Made by a program: the position numbers and the translations under genes
The notes under the pieces: generated by a model
Database searches by the model: none
What the model was told of the DNA's origin: nothing
Seen by the model: only the letters and a program-made list of their open reading frames with translations
Part shown: positions 60,488 through 64,000 of the stretch, one piece after another
Numbering within the stretch: position 1 is the stretch's first letter
How the letters are laid out: the number at the start of each line of letters is the position of its first letter
Source of the DNA: Leptoclinus maculatus
Taxonomy: Eukaryota; Chordata; Actinopteri; Perciformes; Stichaeidae
Length of the DNA: 64,000 bases
Direction: 5' to 3'
Assembly: GCA_032191485.1 (NCBI GenBank)
Contig: JAVDOI010000012.1
Coordinates: 16,580,542-16,644,541, forward strand

Positions 60488-61521
60488 AAAATTCCCCTGT
60501 TGGGAAATATTTTTTTTTTAAATGCATTCATGGAGAAAAGAAGTATCTGGTGAATAATGTTGCACACTTGTTACGCTTCAGGCTGAGTGAAAGGTGCACC
60601 TCTCTTGTATGAAATAAAGCAGTCACGTTGTTAGCGTTTGAATCACAGCTCAGGTTCACGGCACAAACGAGAGCCAGCAGCATTTAAAGCAAGACCGATG
60701 ATCCGCGGCTCCAGCAGGAGTTGACAGAGATAAGTGCTGGCTGTGCTGTGAAATGTAACTAGAAAGCTAAGCCCCTTTGGTTTCAAGGAGCGCAGCATAA
60801 ACAATGCGCTTCCACATCCCACACAGATCACTGTAATTTCAAAGAAAAGTAGAAAAAGCCTCGAGAGGAAACAAAAAAACAAAATGCTGAAATGAAAATG
60901 AATGGTTGAGGAAGAGTGATGGAGAGCCACATCAAACAAAGAGGAAACGGGTACTGAGAACTTGTTTGGTAGTAACAGCCGCCTGGTGTTACGCTTTTTA
61001 TCGAGTCTTTCTGCTTCAGAACTGATCCTAAATCAGGCTCATAAACCCTCAACGTGGATCCACCTTTAAAAGCTCAAACGCGATATGAGTTTTGCTTTGG
61101 GCATTGTGCAGGAAGTGTGCAGTTTAAATGATTATAAATCAAGTCAAAGTGTGAGTTATGGTTTTTTGCCGCACAAACTACATCGCCGAGGATTGTGTGT
61201 GTCATCTCTCAGCGTTGGAGCACTCTCTCCGTTTGATTAAACTCCACCCAAAGGCTGCATCAATTATGTATCTTCACAATGGAGTTAATGGACTGCAATA
61301 ACAGTTGAAGATGACTTGACTAAATTTCCACATGACAGGAAGACTCTCACGATGTTACTCCTCCTCGAACAGCTTGTCAGAAATGATGAAAGATCGGGTC
61401 TGCTTCCACGATATTAAATAAAATCACATTTTCTCGAGTTACCCTGTTAATCTGTAAAACATTATGCCCTCTGACAGATCTTCCTCCTGCAGGAGAAAAT
61501 GCAGCACACATGTCATGCACA

Positions 61522-61524
<3 letters not shown>

Positions 61525-61615
<91 letters not shown>
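61525..61615. repeat. Long (GT)n microsatellite (91 nt)
   Basis: About 45 units, preceded by a short complementary GCACACAC. Confidence 0.98.
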
Positions 61616-61616
<1 letters not shown>

Positions 61617-64000
61617 ACTGAATGCATACATGTGTGAATGTCTCAGCTCAGCTTGCAATCCGTCCACCTTGTGATTCAGCGTCTCTGGGGCCCGGGTCTC
61701 ATGAGTGGACCCTCGCGGAGAACAGAAGGGGCCCCCAACTGCACAGTCGCTGACCCATCTGGTCAGCAGGCCAGCGGGATGGCATGCAAGATGCAGAGAT
61801 CAAAAAAGCCCCGTGCAAAAAAAAAGAAAACCCATCCTGCAGATCACCCCAGTGCCAGTAAAAAGGTAGAAATAGTGCACAGCAGCCACATACTGAGCAG
61901 CCTTCATGTTTTATTCTCAGATGCTGTGTTGTGTGGTTTGAACTGCACATAATGACAAGAGGGCAAAGAGTTTTCCAGCTACATGCACACCGCCGAGAGG
62001 AACATGCTTCATGAAGTGACAGCGATCCTGCTGCTGCGTTGTGTGCAGAGCTCTGGTTCAACGGAGGAGAAGGTGGTGGTGGTGGTGGTGATGACCTCAG
62101 TGCTGCTGTGTTCTCCTCCACACTGCAGATGCAGTGCCATGTAAATGTTCCTAATGACCTCGCTCTCTCTCTCACTCACACACACGAGTGTGTGCCGCTG
62201 CCCTCGAGCCCTCTGCAGCAAAGCCTTAACATGCTGCTCACACACCATTAACGCCGGTGCGAGCAGCCAGCACAAGGCAGCGTCTGTCATGTGTTTAAAA
62301 ACATTTTTAAAAACTCAGAAACTTCTCAGCCTCGTCATGCCTCTGAAAATCCACCATCCATCCGCCTTCCATGACTGAAGACGAGGCTTTTATTTCCCTT
62401 TTCCAATCCCAGCTCTGGAATGGATCCAATTTGCGAGATAAGAAGCGAAAATGCAATTAGTCTACACTTTCTAAATCTGTGACTGAATTATGGAGTCTCA
62501 CAGTTGTTCTGAATTATCTTGCGTTCCAATTATGAGCGTGACTCAAGAGAGAGAGAGAGTGGACACGTTTTTATTATCGGGGGGGGGGGGGGAATTAGCT
62601 GAGGATCCCTTTCTTTGCTGATGCACTGTTAAATAAATAGCTTCAGTGATACACTCACTGAGTCACACGTGGCTTCTTTTTGTGTGTTAAGTTCGAAGGT
62701 AATGAATTCAAATGAAGTCAAGTATCTTATAATAAGATCTTGCCTCCTATACACACAGCATCTGATAAATGATAATTGCAGATTGCTATTTGGTTTACCA
62801 CGGCTTAGGGCTACTTGTTATTTATCTTCAGAGTGCATTGTGATTTCATGCAAAGGTTATCAATCAGTACCTTTGCATTGTTGGTGTGATGCTACTGCCA
62901 TCTGCTGATGATTCTGCAGAGATCTGCATCTTCCTCCTCTGTTTTCCTGCCGCCTCGGAGCCTTGTGTGTTCTCACTGCGCCGCCTCACAATATAATATC
63001 TGTACAGCCGGTACCGACAGACCACAGAATGTACTTGTGAATAGACTTCCTGTTCAGAGCTCAGGGCACAAGCAGCAGCCTTTTTTTTTTTACAAAGCAT
63101 TCAGATGAACTTACTTTGTTATTTCACAAGATGGCGCTGCGGTCATTGTGGGAGGAAGGAAGCGCTTGCAGCCTGCAGAGGAGGATCTTCATCATTTCCA
63201 GTTGCTGCATGAGAATATGAACATTGCATGAGCTTGTTTTGTCACCTTGGACGACAATGCATTGAAATATTTTTCATTTCTTGGATACAAAGCTGAATTT
63301 AAACCCAACTGACCTAAAGGGGATGAGCATGTTGCCCTACAGGTGGTGGTTCTAAATGATCTACCACACTGCTACCACACTTTGTATCCTATTAAAACCT
63401 ACAACAGTGATGTAATCCAAGTTCATTAAATCACATTGAATCTCACCTCTCCGATGACACGTTGGTCTAACTTCACAGCCTCGTTGCTTGTACTCACTCG
63501 TGTGATGGTGTCGTTCCTTTATAGTCTAACGTTAGCTTTTTACTTCTCACGATTGTATTCACGCCTAAAAAAAATCATAAAAGTGGTGTTCATCTGTGAA
63601 TATTATTCAATATTCATATAATAATATTATTATTTGATGACTTTACAAGTGTTTAGGACTTGGAAGAGAGTTGTTAATGTTTACTCATTTGTTTTGGACT
63701 CTCAGAGGAATAACATGTAAGAATTTTTAAAATGGGCGTAGTTACCCTTTAAATTAAAGTTGTTAGCTATAGCTTCCTTAATTGAATGAAAACATAGATA
63801 TAATGATTAGGAAAAGGTTTTTTTAACAAATATTTCCTGAAACAAAGACTGACGAGTTTACGTGTAACGTCAATTTGTTGGCTAATGCTGATGTTAGAGT
63901 CAAAAATCTAAATGACTAATTATAATACGTGTGCTCACAAAGTCTGGTGTCCTCACGTGAACTTCATGGCCTGCGTCCTCATGTGAATTGTGTGTGTGAA

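Overview
The window is vertebrate nuclear DNA, almost certainly from a percomorph-type teleost fish. It has split exons with canonical GT-AG introns, very dense (CA/TG)n, (GA/TC)n and poly-G/C tracts, and several short interspersed repeat families of a kind I associate with spiny-rayed fish genomes. There are no prokaryotic features: no operons, no CRISPR array, no phage genes.

The one protein-coding gene I can support is the 3' part of a group III metabotropic glutamate receptor, best matched to grm7 (mGluR7), on the + strand. Nine coding exons can be placed at base resolution: 22423-22639, 28448-28583, 29169-29323, 31742-31879, 33723-33923, 38814-38953, 43142-44077, 53029-53281 and 56270-56319. 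All join in frame and give 741 residues up to a TGA stop. They cover the second part of the glutamate-binding Venus-flytrap domain, the cysteine-rich linker, all seven membrane segments and the cytoplasmic tail, which ends in a PDZ-ligand-like -NLRI. The first coding exon (signal peptide and about the first 175 residues) lies upstream of the window.

Layout: 1-22422 is the 3' end of intron 1; 22423-56319 is the exon-bearing part, with introns of 0.6 to 9 kb; 56320 to about 57.4 kb is the 3' UTR with three candidate poly(A) hexamers; 57.4-64 kb is intergenic sequence with long simple repeats and no recognisable gene. Non-coding sequence holds a degraded LINE reverse-transcriptase relic (about 10.7 kb), a tRNA-derived SINE (about 50.0 kb), a TTAA-flanked palindromic MITE (26.0 kb, with a partial copy at 9.9 kb), a recently dispersed repeat with near-identical copies at 18.7 and 45.5 kb, other repeat families, and a ~1 kb ATCC-type tandem array at 48.24-49.20 kb.

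I found no convincing undescribed biological system. The more interesting points are possible splicing control (UG-repeat tracts upstream of two acceptors, a CA/UG inverted pair before the terminal exon, tandem acceptors on the first exon in the window, an in-frame stop inside the exon 9 donor), the altered PDZ ligand, and the recent transposon history.
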